Source of the DNA: Endothia cerciana
Lineage: Eukaryota > Ascomycota > Sordariomycetes > Diaporthales > Cryphonectriaceae
NCBI GenBank assembly: GCA_026119935.1
Contig: JALRMH010000115.1
Coordinates: forward strand, 1 to 21,140
Direction: 5' to 3'
Length of the DNA stretch: 21,140 bases
In this document: piece after piece, positions 20,271 through 21,140 of the stretch
Numbering within the stretch: position 1 is the stretch's first letter
Layout: each line of letters begins with the position of its first letter
Notes under the pieces: model-generated
Databases searched by the model: none
The model's input: only the letters and a program-made list of their open reading frames with translations
Told to the model about the DNA's origin: nothing
Translations under genes and position numbers: made by a program

Positions 20271-20760
20271 AGCTAGCTTGTTTTTTTAAATATAAGCAAG
20301 TCTAGATTAATAATAATTAAACTTTATATTAGCTATATAAGAGATAGCAGATAGCAAAGCAGCTAGTTAATAATTATACAGCTTGCAAATAATATAAGCT
20401 TTTATTTATAGCTATATTATTAAGCCTTTTTTTTTAAATATAAATAAGTCTAAATAAATAATAACTAGACTTTATACTAACTATATAAAAGATAGCAAAT
20501 AGCAGAGCAGCTAATTAATAACTATATAACTTGTAAGTAGTATAAGCTTTTATTTATAGCCTTACTATTAAGCTCTTTTTTTTTTAAGCTATAAGCAAGT
20601 CTAAATAGATAATAATTAAATTTTATATTAGCTATATAAGAAATAGTAGATAGCAGGATAGCTAGTCGATAACTATTATAACTTATAGGTAGTATAAGCT
20701 TTTATTTATAACCTTGTTATTAGGCTCTTTTTTTTTTTTTTTTTTTTTTAAAGTGTAAGC
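20271..20760. repeat. Tandem array of about 150-bp units, three copies plus start of a fourth
   Basis: Each unit begins with a T-run, then ATAAGCAAGTCTA-type sequence, a segment ending ATTAGCTATATAAGA, and TATAAGCTTTTATTTATA before the next T-run. The AGTC landmark recurs at about 20299, 20447, 20598 and 20762, giving spacings of 148, 151 and 164. The last is longer because its T-run is longer. No open frame is kept across units. It resembles a small satellite or tandemly copied regulatory segment. Confidence 0.85.
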
Positions 20761-21140
20761 GAGTCCAGATAGAGAATAACTAGACTTAAGACCTTACCCT
20801 AGCTAAAGAGAGAGATTATAAATAGACTCTTAGACACCTAGTTAACTAGAAGAACCTTAGTTCTCTAAATCTCTCTATATTAATCGTTAGATAATCTTTC
20901 TAATAAGCGCCCTTTTACTCTATATCCTTTACTTTAGTTTATTAATAATCCTATATTATAATATAGACTTTATATACTATAATAAGTACTATAAGACAAT
21001 TCTTTTTATAAAAAGCTATATTATTACTACTTAATAGTCTAAGTATATACTATATATATAGTTAGAAGAGATAATTAAATAAAGTATTTAAATAATAGCT
21101 AATCTTTTAAATTAATAATATAATAATACTTTCTATTATA
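20761..21140. other. AT-rich end of window, nothing recognised
   Basis: The fourth, divergent start of the 150-bp unit leads into AT-rich sequence with no reading frame, RNA gene or telomeric repeat that I could support. Confidence 0.6.

Noticed and set aside
1..21140. A reassigned genetic code with TAG read as Gln
   Set aside because: Stops also replace Trp and Arg, His is often Tyr, Gly-Lys became Arg-Lys, and the two copies differ in which codons were hit. Mutation by RIP explains this better.
1..21140. Telomere repeat array, tRNA, rRNA or CRISPR
   Set aside because: No run of TTAGGG/CCCTAA-type units, no tRNA cloverleaf or rRNA stretch recognised, and no regularly spaced short repeats with unique spacers.

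Overview
The window looks like nuclear DNA of a filamentous ascomycete (Pezizomycotina), probably a subtelomeric or other repeat-rich compartment hit by repeat-induced point mutation (RIP). TpA is greatly over-represented. Long reading frames keep their phase for kilobases but are full of TAG/TAA/TGA codons of the kind C-to-T and G-to-A changes make from CAG, CAA, CGA and TGG. His codons have repeatedly become Tyr. I see no intact ordinary gene.

Positions 1-10781: two head-to-tail copies of a 5,531-bp unit, the first cut by the window edge. Aligned positions differ by exactly 5,531 from start to end, so there is no net indel, and every difference I compared is a transition. Each unit carries one minus-strand pseudogene (copy 2: ATG at 10521, end at 5776, 1,581 codons, no frameshift found) for a fungal telomere-linked RecQ-type helicase. 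In order it has two 26-residue N-terminal repeats, a DUF3505/OrsD-like zinc region, a long alpha-helical region, a conserved pre-helicase block, RecQ helicase motifs and a Cys-rich C-terminus. RIP has damaged Walker A, DECH and the motif VI arginines.

Positions 10782-11484: a boundary region without a recognisable gene.

Positions 11567-19613: a second, very different minus-strand relic. Four to five long exon-like blocks (E1 18971-19613, E3 16854-18402, E4 16185-16642, E5 14150-16044, E6 12387-about 13808) together encode roughly 2,000 residues of a protein I do not recognise. It ends in an acidic segment and an Ala-Arg-Lys repeat. A ubiquitin-like domain with a 33-residue internal tandem repeat follows at 11567-11984, and its splice phase would allow it to be the next exon. 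Every intron-like gap contains one or more 60-95-bp elements with near-palindromic terminal inverted repeats (core TRGACTYAATTA), usually beside a homopolymer tract. They resemble introner-like elements and are the most novel feature here.

Positions 19614-21140: AT-rich flank with a tandem array of about 150-bp units (20271-20760).

How the parts relate: the helicase array is an expanding subtelomere-type repeat. The large split gene may be a multicopy accessory gene or mobile element, because RIP normally needs duplicated DNA. All assignments come from reading translations by eye; no database search was run.
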